Source: Hydractinia symbiolongicarpus (Eukaryota > Cnidaria > Hydrozoa > Anthoathecata > Hydractiniidae). From it: a stretch of DNA of 64,000 nt. Positions 34,300 to 42,536 of the stretch are shown here, piece by piece. Position numbers and translations under genes: made by a program. Every line of letters begins with the position of its first letter. Position 1 is the first letter of the stretch. The DNA lies in the NCBI RefSeq assembly GCF_029227915.1, contig NC_079880.1, positions 15,272,001-15,336,000 on the forward strand, in the 5' to 3' direction. The notes under the pieces were generated by a model. The model was not told where the DNA came from. It worked only from the letters and a program-made list of their open reading frames with translations, and searched no databases.

Positions 34300-34319
34300 G
34301 TTTCTTTCTTTAAAGAAAC
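34300..34319. promoter_or_regulatory. 20-bp palindromic divergent intergenic region
   Basis: The gap between two divergent start codons contains TTTCTTTAAAGAAA, a 14-bp perfect palindrome, so each gene sees the same sequence upstream. It differs from the AATAAA type boxes of the other genes in this element. Confidence 0.5.
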
Positions 34320-34966
34320 ATGAAGCAACTGTATATTACAGATATATCAAAATCTATAATATTTGATGAATATCTGAGCGAGGATACCAGGATTGCCTTG
34401 AAATCTATTAGTATTCGGCCAACATGGCTAAATATATATAGCAACAACGATTTCACGATCCGGAAGGCTGGACCCATCCAAGAAGAATTAAGAATAGAGA
34501 TAAGGAATGGGCTGTATAGAATTGAAGATATAGCAACCATCGTCAATACACAGGCACAGGGCAAAGTACAATTTTTTGTGTTTAGAAACGGGGTATGTCG
34601 GATCCGTGTTCATGATAGATATACCCTATTATTTGGGGAAACACTTCACAAGCTATTTAAAAATATTATCAGAAAGGTGATTATGATGCACCATATAAAA
34701 CAGATGTATATCAACGACTAAGACTCACATGTCACCAATTAGATGAAGACCATGCCCTGCTCGATGGAAAAAAATCAAAAACTCTAGCGGTACTACCAAC
34801 GAAGGAAAACACCTGGGGGGACATGCTTACCCGGAGCTTTGATAACGTCGTATACATACCCCTGAAAGGCTCAACGGATAGATTAGAGTTTATGCTAACG
34901 GATGAGCACCACTATCACAAAAACGTATCATTCGTAGGATTAACGATGGTTATACTCATTCAATAA
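34320..34966 (+). pseudogene. Likely Polinton minor capsid (penton) protein, frameshifted
   Basis: The frame 34320-34721 begins MKQLYITD and has TRIALKSISIRP, TIRKAG and LYRIEDIATIVN. After a frameshift near 34710 another frame carries SKTLAVLPTK, IPLKGSTDRLEF and LTMVILIQ to the TAA at 34964. The order (strand-rich, with a closing ...LEF... strand) fits the single jelly-roll penton protein of Polintons. By position it sits in the structural block. Length about 215 residues agrees. The assignment rests on pattern memory and needs a profile search. Confidence 0.55.
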
Positions 34967-35617
34967 ATGAGTAATGATGATGTTATGAAGCTATACCCTA
35001 GCTTACCGCCTAGTGCTCCAGATCATGAGAATAACGAGGGGCACGTGTATCGATTAAAGAGAATAGAGGAAATAGAGCAATTTCTACGAAAAGAGGTCAA
35101 ACAGCGTGAAAAACTCGCGAAAAAATTTGGTATGCATGGTACCTGGATCCATTATATGGTCCACGGATTGCTCGCCATAAGCGTAACAACGTCAGGCGTA
35201 GGGATCGGGAGTATATTATCAGGAATCAGAGTTTCTCTAGCCGTCGCGATGGGTGGTATATCAATAGCCGTTGGATTAGGACAGACAGCCCTGAAACAGG
35301 GTGGAAAGAAGCTTAATTATAAACGTAAGAAACACGACTCAATAAGACTTCTTGCGGAAACGAAATTGAATAGTATTGTCGATTTGATTTCAAGAGCGAT
35401 TGAAAATGGAATTATATCCGACTATAAGTTTAGTCTGATCATGCAGGAGAAACAAAAATATATGCTATTGAAAGAACAAATAAGACAACGTACAAAGAAG
35501 ATCGTTAGCGAGATCAATGACCAAGAGAGACAAGCACTTGTCGCCAAAGGCCGCGATGAGGCGAGAGTAGAATTGTTAATAAACTTGCAGTCTGCTCAAT
35601 ATGTAAGAAATACCTAG
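34967..35617 (+). CDS. Conserved Polinton protein, 216 aa, central membrane region
   Basis: The intact frame starts directly behind the penton-like gene in CAATAAATG. An acidic Pro-rich start (LYPSLPPSAPD) is followed by a coiled coil, then two hydrophobic segments (about residues 64-105, Gly/Ser/Val-rich), then a long charged helix. I recognise it as a recurring Polinton unknown. Two membrane passes with cytosolic helices could place it in an internal membrane. It is absent from copy 1. Confidence 0.65.
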   Translation: MSNDDVMKLYPSLPPSAPDHENNEGHVYRLKRIEEIEQFLRKEVKQREKLAKKFGMHGTWIHYMVHGLLAISVTTSGVGIGSILSGIRVSLAVAMGGISIAVGLGQTALKQGGKKLNYKRKKHDSIRLLAETKLNSIVDLISRAIENGIISDYKFSLIMQEKQKYMLLKEQIRQRTKKIVSEINDQERQALVAKGRDEARVELLINLQSAQYVRNT

Positions 35618-35634
35618 ATGAACCGCCTAAATAT

Positions 35635-35871
35635 TCATAATTTTAATGTTTTGTACAAAACACTAAATGACACCAAGCAATCCACCGGTACTAGCGTCAA
35701 CCATAAAATCGCCGTCGTATATGACAGTTCGTTTTTGTTTTGCCTCCAGGCCTCTGATATATAAATATCCTTATATGTTACTTTATGAATCGCAGATATA
35801 AGATAAGCCCTCTTGAGAGTGGAGTATCCACGTATACCCAGCTCCTTTGCTTCTTTTTTCAAGTCGTTCAT
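35635..35871 (-). CDS. SAP-like domain protein, 78 aa
   Basis: The frame starts MNDLKKEAKELGIRGYSTLKRAYLI, a SAP-type helix-extended loop-helix, followed by a tail with a hydrophobic stretch. The N-terminal pattern is like that of the SAP domains at 23145 and 7116, so the element carries more than one. The frame may be C-terminally altered by a frameshift, since the tail (LVPVDCLVSFSV) does not look like a DNA-binding protein. Confidence 0.5.
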   Translation of the reverse strand: MNDLKKEAKELGIRGYSTLKRAYLISAIHKVTYKDIYISEAWRQNKNELSYTTAILWLTLVPVDCLVSFSVLYKTLKL

Positions 35872-35876
35872 ATGTA

Positions 35877-36483
35877 TTATACTACGACGAATGGATCCTC
35901 TTTATCATCTGAATCAAGGTGTCGTGTCCTGGATTGTTGCACTGGTTTATACTTACACTCTTCTAGCATATCCTGCAGATAGTTCTTATTCCCTTGCGGA
36001 TATATACTTGATGGCTTTAAAATGCAGATGCAGTCGCAGGGCTGCTTCAGTGGTACTGGTTGATCATGAAAATCAGTATTAATCTCCCTATTCCATTCCT
36101 TTACTTTGGTACTAACATACTCTTTTTTAACTGGAGGGGTAGTGAATTCATTACCGTACAGTTTCTCTATCTTGGTGAGTATACTCTGATACCTTTCAAG
36201 CCATTCAGGATGATTGTGTAAGTTAAATGACATCATAAGTGGGGAACTATTATCATAACGAGATGCTCCATTGCTGTATAGCCCCCCTGGTGTTCTGATT
36301 AGTAAGGCGGTAATTCTATTATCATTTTTGTAACCTATTACAAATCTAGCATCTCCGCAGCCTTTATTAGCTTGTATTGCTTGTAAGTACAATGTTTTCG
36401 ATCTTTATATCAAAGATGTTAAATGCAGTTAGGTTGCTATAAAAAGCCGTTGTTTCAATATCATTTCCATAAAATTTAAACAT
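35877..36483 (-). pseudogene. Conserved Polinton protein, possible ssDNA-binding type
   Basis: The N-terminus from ATG 36483 (AATAAATAAACGGGGATG) shares register and pattern with 6127 of copy 1. A frameshift near 36385 leads into frame 36392-35877 with ARFVIGYKNDNRITALLIRT, MMSFNLHNHPEW and EYVSTKVKEW. An extended, acidic, Cys-containing C-terminal tail follows (to residue 171) that copy 1 lacks. See 5672-6127 for the functional guess. Confidence 0.5.
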
Positions 36484-36513
36484 CCCCGTTTATTTATTAA
36501 GATTGGACCCTAA

Positions 36514-36677
36514 CTAGGGCTTTTTACAAGGACAATAGCCTCCTCCGTTGTATGTAATGTACATCATGTAATGCTGCCAGCATAGCATTTTTCCGCATAT
36601 AATTAACCTTCGTCCACACTTGCATCTCTATCATATTTATCGAGATCAATTCCACATTCATCACAATACTCAGTCAT
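36514..36677 (-). pseudogene. Small Cys-rich zinc-binding-like protein, copy 2
   Basis: ATG 36677 lies in AAATAAATG. The first frame gives YCDECG; after a frameshift near 36623 comes KCGRR, CGKMLCW, YITYNGGG and CPCK before TAG at 36514. The core matches copy 1 (6118-6272). Confidence 0.5.
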
Positions 36678-36683
36678 TTATTT

Positions 36684-36921
36684 TTAAAGGCTTCGGGTAA
36701 CCATGGCTCTGAAACGATCCGGTACATACTCAAGCATCAAGGGCTTGCGTTCAAAGGCTCTGATACACATTTCCAACATCTTGAAATGGTCTGGTACATA
36801 CTTGAGCAGCCATGGATCCTTTCTAGTAGCCTTGGTACACATATCTTTTGTTTTGCAGTGATCTGGAATGGAACAGAGATACCTCAATATCAGAGACATT
36901 GAGATCTTGATAACTATCCAT
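36684..36921 (-). pseudogene. DUF4116-like repeat protein (PDHFKTxxMC units)
   Basis: Likely start is ATG 36921 (AATAAATATG), with MDSY as in copy 1; after a frameshift near 36895 the frame 36899-36684 has repeats of about 26-34 residues: PDHCKTKDMC, then KDPWLLKYVPDHFKMLEMC, then LMLEYVPDRF. Such WLLxYVPDHFKTQEMC units are abundant in Polinton-rich invertebrate genomes. Function unknown. Confidence 0.65.
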
Positions 36922-36959
36922 ATTTATTTTGGAATAATTCAGGTACTTGACTCAGGGGA

Positions 36960-37194
36960 CATGATAACTCTTACTCATATTCTGTATACTATTATGAATA
37001 TGAGTATATGCTATATTGCGCATGCGTTGATGTTATATGATTTATTATATGATATAATATGATATATTATTTTGTGTTCGTTATTGGCATTTATATTTCA
37101 TATAATTTGAGTTTGTGTTGGTTATTGGCATATGAATTAGGGAATTTTCCTATATGTGCGTGCGCTGCGCCAGAACGTACATTTTCCTATCTCT
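36960..37194 (-). repeat. Right terminal inverted repeat of Polinton copy 2
   Basis: Reading in from 37194, the sequence follows the left repeat: tip, GCGCAGCGCACGC core, GGAAAATTCCC, two copies of ATAAC(C/G)AACACAAA about 45 bp apart, GCGCAATATAGCATATAC and ATATGAGTAA. The element edge is set by the CT tip next to the TCATT duplication. Confidence 0.8.
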
Positions 37195-37516
37195 TCATTT
37201 CAAGATAGACTTCATGTTTTGTTCTTATTTCTGTTAAGCATATATACTTTTTTATTTTTGCTTATTCTTTTATTATATATATATACGCTTACTATTACTA
37301 TTGATTCTTGTGTTGTTTTTTAGTTTTTAGATTAATGCTAAATATAGGAGATCTCAAGGTTTCTTACAAATACTCAATCAATATATATTTTGTTTCAAAA
37401 TTTTCTTCTTTTTGTTGATTTTTAAAGAAGTTTCACATTTATCAATAAAAAAGTTTATTCTTTTTTTTTCTCCTTTTATTATATCTCTAACAAAATAACT
37501 TAACAAAAGTCTAAGC
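37195..37516. other. AT-rich spacer right of the Polinton
   Basis: Contains TATATATATA at about 37276 and T-rich runs; no gene. Confidence 0.4.
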
Positions 37517-38600
37517 ATAAACAATTAGCTTTTTATACATTTTAAAAGCATCAGTCCAGTTTCTTGGTGTAGGTATCATCAATTCATCCAGTAAATATTT
37601 AAAGTATGCTTTGTATTCGCTACCTTCACTCTTTTGGACAATAATAATCTTTATGTCTTGAAATTCCCCAGTAGAGATTGAAAGAATAAGGTCTTTCTCT
37701 CCACCATACCTTTCGGGATATCGTATAACACAACTGGTCTACCCGCAACTGTATGAAATCTTGATTTCCTGATACGATGGGAATTCCAATGTTCTTTTAC
37801 AAAGGGTAAATCTTCTTGTAAAATTTTATAAAAACAATATTCAGAGAGACATTCTCTCTGTGTTTCCAATTTCATGTTCAGAAGACCTTCAGATTCCAAA
37901 TTTTTAAAAAAGTTTCTCCACCATCCACATCTAGTTTTAAATAAGTAGGACCACCAAGATTCGATGCGCTGATTTCTAGGTGAGGGTACATATCTGTGAG
38001 CATTGATATCATCTCTGAAATAGCATTGAATAGATTCAGCAAAACCATTTTCTGTTCCGAGATCTGTGATAAGCAGGATAGGACACCCTTTAAATTCTTC
38101 TACGCAATCAGTGTACATTTTTGCTATATTAGCAGGAGAATTATTAGATCGTGTAACTTCGAGCCAGAGCACTTTACGACTAAACCCATCAATAGCTCCA
38201 TGAATTTGGAAACCAAACGGTTTTAACTTTTCATATCCATCCATGTGCCAGGAATGATTAGGGCCCCTATTAGTGTATTCGCGCCTTTATAAACGATGCT
38301 TCTTCCTTGCCTCGCAACTACTCGGATCTAGCTCCCGAAGTGTCTCCTCGACAAAGCTTCGTGGAACATTTACTCCTTCAAGTTTTAGTGAATGCCATAT
38401 TGAACGATACCACTTGAAGAACCAGGCCCGTTAATAAACAATTCTATTCTTTGTCTTGCTAGTGCTTTGTTAGATATGGCAGAATTTAATTTCGCGCGTC
38501 ACCCAAGCCCATAGCTCAACCTCCGTAATAGGGTGCTACGGCTCATATTGAGGTCATATTTTTTTTCGAGAACGATAAAAATGTTTTCTATTTCATATCT
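37517..38600 (-). pseudogene. DDE integrase-type transposase (IS3EU-like?), broken
   Basis: The main frame 38244-37651 starts DGYEKLKPFGFQIHGAIDGF and has VLWLEVTRSN, LLITDLGTENG and NQRIESWWSYLFK, the three acidic positions of an RVE-type core (D, D, E). Upstream, in broken frames, fragments like GVNVPRSFV and RRE.TNRGPNHSWHMDGY continue the protein N-terminally with a TAA near 38289. Downstream the C-terminus continues in another frame (SEGSEYKAYFKYLLDEL, PTPRNWTDAF) to about 37517. This widespread animal family looks like the IS3EU transposases; that name is from memory. No terminal repeats were found. Confidence 0.65.
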
Positions 38601-38959
38601 CCGTCTAAAGTAGTACTTTATCAAGGCTTCATCACTTTCAATTTCATTGTCACCTTAACTGAGCTTGTCTGATCAAGAACTAAAGGAGACAAGAGAGTAA
38701 TAGCTACATTAACTATTGTAACTGTTATTAAACAAAAATATAACAAAAAATCCGGAGGAGGAATGGCTACCCCACAGCAAAACTAATACCGTATTCGCTT
38801 ACAGCTGCTACCGAAATAATGATATTATGAAATAGAACAGGATACCAAGTGTAAATTAACAAATCTGACCTTCAAACATAATGAATTTGAATGATAAACC
38901 TTGCTAAAACCAAATGATAACATACAAACAAAAGTAACCACGTGATCAGAAAAATATTA
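38601..38959. other. Intergenic DNA
   Basis: No gene supported; possibly part of the transposase element upstream of its reading frame. Confidence 0.3.
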
Positions 38960-39165
38960 CTACTTCTTTGATTTGCTTGCTTGCGCCTTGAGCTTCTTGC
39001 TTGCGTCGTGAGCTTCTTGCTTGCGCCGTGGACTTCTTGTTTGAGCCGTGGGCTTCTTGCTTGCGCCGTGAGCTTCTTGTTTGTGTCGTTAGCTTCTTGC
39101 TTGCGCCGTGGACTTCTTGTTTGCGCCGTGAACATTTTGCTTGCGCCGTGACACTTGTGGGCCAC
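38960..39165 (-). repeat. Minisatellite, inverted copy of the array at 21221-21395
   Basis: In reverse complement about nine units of GC(A/G)A(A/G)CAAGAAGCTCACGGC follow the flank CCCACAAGTGTCACGGCG (39130-39165). Flank and unit match the array at 21221, so both belong to one dispersed family rather than having arisen separately. Frames in it are repeat products. Confidence 0.85.
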
Positions 39166-39898
39166 CAAAATGTGACTAATTCTCTGCGTGTTGCATGTTT
39201 TCTCTAGCAAATGCCTTAGCTCTGCGGGGGATATAAAAATTTGTCCCTACAAGGGCTGCGCTAGTGCCCAGACCTGCGCGGTATGAAACTCCGTAATGTG
39301 AGAGATCCTGGGGACAAGGATTTCAATAGCCTTTATGTTTTGCAATCAGTTGACAAACATTTGTTGGCTCTAAAGTTAAAATAATAAAATTTGATATAAA
39401 GCGTAATGTAAAGAAAAACGAAACAAAAACAAAAAGCGAGGTACAAGCACAGCAGACGCTCATATGTTATGCGACTATACGTCCCGACAACAATTTCGTG
39501 CGATTCAAAAATGTTGCACGACAAGTGTTTCTTTGCATTGTCAGGCTCTAGTGCGATTGTTATGCGATGTCGCGCGACAAAAAAATATTGATAACCATGC
39601 TTTAATGCAACCTCCCATGTGGGCATTTCCTTCTTTTTCTTATTCCCCCCCCCCCCCTAGCATAACTCTTGTAGCAAGTACACGCTTGATAAGCAAAACA
39701 TTACTAAACTAAAGAATTTTAGATATTTTAAATTTACTCAACCGCCCATAATTTTTATCTGTACATTACCAGGATGTTATCTAACATCATAAAAACAATT
39801 ATAACATTTGGCCTGTTTATATAGCGAAACGCCGCCGCTTCACAAGATTCCTATTCACTGACAATAACAATATTTTATAGAGGACTGATTAAATAAAT
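39166..39898. other. Intergenic DNA
   Basis: A C-run lies at about 39646-39656. No gene supported. Confidence 0.35.
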
Positions 39899-40381
39899 TT
39901 AGATATTGTCAGAATCGATGTTACACTCTGATACAATACTCTGGAGATCAACGTCACTCATTATCACATTTTTTGCTGTTCTTGTGCCTCGAAGATATAG
40001 TAGGCAGCTCCTCAACAAAGCAAAATTTAATTTCGTCTTAATCCATAAGCTGGACATGCTTTTGGTAACCTTTCTTTTTGCAGCTAGATATTCCGCCACT
40101 TGAGAATAGAAACGACTACATTCCCGTCTCGTTCCACCAAAACACGTAAAAACAAGAGGGGTGAAAAACCCGTGTTCAACCTGCAGTATACGTTGGTTAT
40201 ACTGTCTTTTCTTTTCATTTTCGTTCTTCATGTGTGCAGCCGGAAGACTCTGATTCAAATTACATTTGGCAATTGGGTTGAAAACCCTGACGTCACAAAA
40301 GGCCGTTTGTTCTCTGATCCAGAATCCTCTTGCTGACACATCAGCTCTTGCTTCATTTGATGTGTTTGCTGAGGCGTCCAT
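39899..40381 (-). pseudogene. Fragment of a transposon-associated conserved protein
   Basis: The frame (160 aa) has ADVSARGFWIREQTAFCDVRVFNP, EKKRQYNQRILQVEHGFFTPLVF and LRGTR near its C-terminus. This block recurs in many invertebrate predicted proteins next to retroelement sequence; the conserved D-V-R-V-F and E...F.PL pattern suggests a nuclease-like fold, but I cannot name it. There is no clear ATG context and no neighbours of the same element, so it is treated as a fragment. Confidence 0.45.
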
Positions 40382-41222
40382 TGGGTGAGCGTTGGTTCAA
40401 TAATGTTATCTAACAAGGTTTACATACATGCATGGAACTATTTTTTTCCCCTCGTGTATAGCTGTGGGTTGATTTAATTTGATCACAGAAACAGCTGTAT
40501 ACAGACAAGAATCTCAAACAGCCGTTTGCTATTTCATAGAATAAGAGCATTCAAAAAGGCTTACATTAGAACGTGTGGTCTTCCTCAGCAGAGGTATAGC
40601 AACAGACTTCAGTTAAAGATTGTAATTTTCTGGACCTTATTTTGTAAGTGGCTACACCATGGATAAAGCCTAATAAGCAGAGAATCTTTTAAATCTCAGC
40701 GAGATTGACTAAAATGCTTACATTAATAATATTCTTTAAAGATGAAAAAAAATATCACAGTTACTAGTTCCAGAACCTTTTTTTGTTCGATATAATATTT
40801 ACCGTTCGCACCGCACATCGCATTTATCGTAATCGTTGAATGTATCCCTGTTTTGATTCGAAATTTACAATACAAGGAAAAGCCCAACGCATGACATAAC
40901 TGCAATTGTAGACAAAATTAATGAAACAAAGGCAGTTTTTTTCTCCTTTTTTTAAAAAATGGCCAAAAGGGTCATGTGGTTAATACTCAGTAGCAAGCTG
41001 CGAGCTACGACTTTTGCGCACACGTAAAGAATGGATTTAAAAATATAATCTAAGAACTGAAGTCCGAAGTCAGAAGAATGCGCGAGTCATAAATGTATAG
41101 AAGCAAACAATGGAAGCTCTTGTGGTAGCGAAATTTGAAATTTGTAGCCATTCCTTAGTTTACTTAGAACTTAAGAACTTTTTTGCGTTCATAGCAGAAA
41201 ATACAGTCAAATGGAAGCAAGT
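40382..41222. other. Intergenic DNA
   Basis: No gene supported between the transposon fragment and the 3' end of the selenoprotein-P-like gene. Confidence 0.4.
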
Positions 41223-41223
41223 C

Positions 41224-41229
41224 TTTATT
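41224..41229 (-). terminator. Polyadenylation signal AATAAA of the SelP-like gene
   Basis: AATAAA on the minus strand begins 6 bases after the stop codon at 41236, giving a very short 3' UTR. Confidence 0.55.
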
Positions 41230-41235
41230 TACGAG

Positions 41236-42536
41236 TTAATCGTCCAACTTCTTTGTTGTTGATATTGTCGATTTAGTTGTTGTTGCAATGTCACGTGGTT
41301 TGCACCGTCCACAAAGTTGTAAATGGTGTCGTATAGTGTTCAAAATGGCGAATCTATTATAAAGAAAAGAAAACACAGATAAAAGGACGTGTTTAAATGC
41401 AATTTTTATGCTAATTATTTAATTTAGCGTAGAGAAGTGTTGTTAAAAAGACAAAGCATCTAAACTATGACAGTGTTTGCCGTAAAAAAGTTGCACTGTG
41501 TCAACTAACCTCACAAATGGATAGCCTAGCCAACTGTATGGCCAGTCATAGTGGTACTGCTGTCGGCCACATATATCGTAGATCATTATTTGTCTCCACT
41601 TTGCGCGGAGTTGTTTAAATATATCCTGATCGGGTGGTTCCTCATATATTTTCACCATAGGATAGGCGTTGTATACTGATTGTGGAAGAGGTTGCCTTTT
41701 GTGATTGAGAGCAATAATGGAAATTTTTCGTCTTGTGGAGCTAAAAGAAAGTATTATATAAAAAGGTTTTTGTGTGTGGCTTTAATGATCGGAGTGATAA
41801 TATTGACGAAATTCCATGTAAATCTGCCCGGGTAACACCAATCTCATCCCCAAGGCTTGCAAGGCCTATGGACGAGGTTCCTGGTAACACCTCCCAATAA
41901 TAAAAACAGTTTATCACATTTTGATAATTAGTCTCTCGTGTTTTGTTAAGAAAAAACATGACTTTAGGGCAAAATTTTTTGATAAAGAATGTGGATTTCT
42001 TTAATAAAAATTAAGTATGCGAAAGTTTATTTATAGAATGTGGATCTCTTTAATAAAAATTAAGTATGCGAAAGTTTATTTACAGAATGTGGATCTCTTT
42101 AATAAAAATTAAGTATGCGAAAGTTTATTTATAGAATGTGGAATTCTTTAATAAAAATTAAGTATGCAAAAGTTTATTTATGTACAAACCTATAATGTTC
42201 AGCCAAATCGTTTAGACGTTCCAACTGCGACAAACAAAATGTACATGTTCTTTTCATCAAAAACAGAATAACAGTATTCCCTTTCGCACTTTCTTCCAAC
42301 ACCGGATTAGTTCCGTTTATTTTCCAGTTTGGTATAACCTTGCATCGGCCACGTATTTTCGGCCACTTTCGGTACTTGTATTTCTTGCGGTATTTATACT
42401 TATAGTGAGGTCGGTAGTGATACTTGGGATAGACAACTCGATGAGTCACAACCGTTTTCTTTGATGCTTTAGTCCCACGGTTTGTCGAAACGAGAAAAAA
42501 CACCAAGAATATTAAACACAATGTAGCTTTATTCAT
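41236..42536 (-). CDS. Selenoprotein-P-like secreted protein, Cys form (three exons, 231 aa)
   Basis: Exons 42190-42536, 41510-41740 and 41236-41353 join in exact phase with donors AG|GTTTGT and GAG|GTTAGT and acceptors TTTTAG and AATAG. The TAA is at 41236. The protein has a signal peptide (residues 1-20), a Lys/Tyr/His/Arg-rich stretch (about 25-62), and then the N-terminal SelP thioredoxin-like domain: C, NWKINGTNPVLEE, KRTCTFCLSQLERL, ISIIALNHK, IMIYDICGRQQYHY, WPYSWLGYPFV, and a late CGRC. The redox site is C-x-x-C, where vertebrate SelP has Sec-x-x-Cys; no in-frame TGA is used. Family role: extracellular redox/selenium-related. AATAAA lies right behind the stop (41224-41229). Confidence 0.82.
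41986..42181. repeat. 49-bp tandem repeat, four copies, inside intron 1 of the SelP-like gene
   Basis: Four near-identical units beginning AGAATGTGGATCTC and ending GAAAGTTTATTTAT start at 41986, 42035, 42084 and 42133. The array ends about 8 bases from the splice donor of exon 1 (42189). Confidence 0.9.

Larger units (their letters stand above)
22859..37194. mobile_element. Complete but inactivated Polinton/Maverick (14,336 bp)
   Basis: The left tip AGAGATAGGAAAATGT and the right tip (reverse complement) AGAGATAGGAAAATGT match, and similarity continues through CGTTCTGGCGCAGCGCACGCACAT and a GGAAA(A)TTCC motif. Both tips have the Polinton AG...CT form. A TCATT direct repeat flanks the tips exactly (22854-22858 and 37195-37199). 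Inside are pPolB, packaging ATPase, RVE integrase, major capsid and likely penton genes, which define the class. Polintons are linear virus-like transposons that replicate by protein-primed synthesis. Stops and frameshifts in nearly all large genes show that this copy is dead. Confidence 0.93.

Noticed and set aside
38872-39210. 112-aa basic protein on the minus strand
   Set aside because: Same minisatellite as at 21221, inverted.
41986-42181. CRISPR-like array
   Set aside because: Units are directly adjacent 49-bp tandem repeats without unique spacers, inside an animal intron.
41236-42536. A true selenoprotein with Sec codon
   Set aside because: The redox site is encoded by Cys codons, and no in-frame TGA occurs within the three exons.
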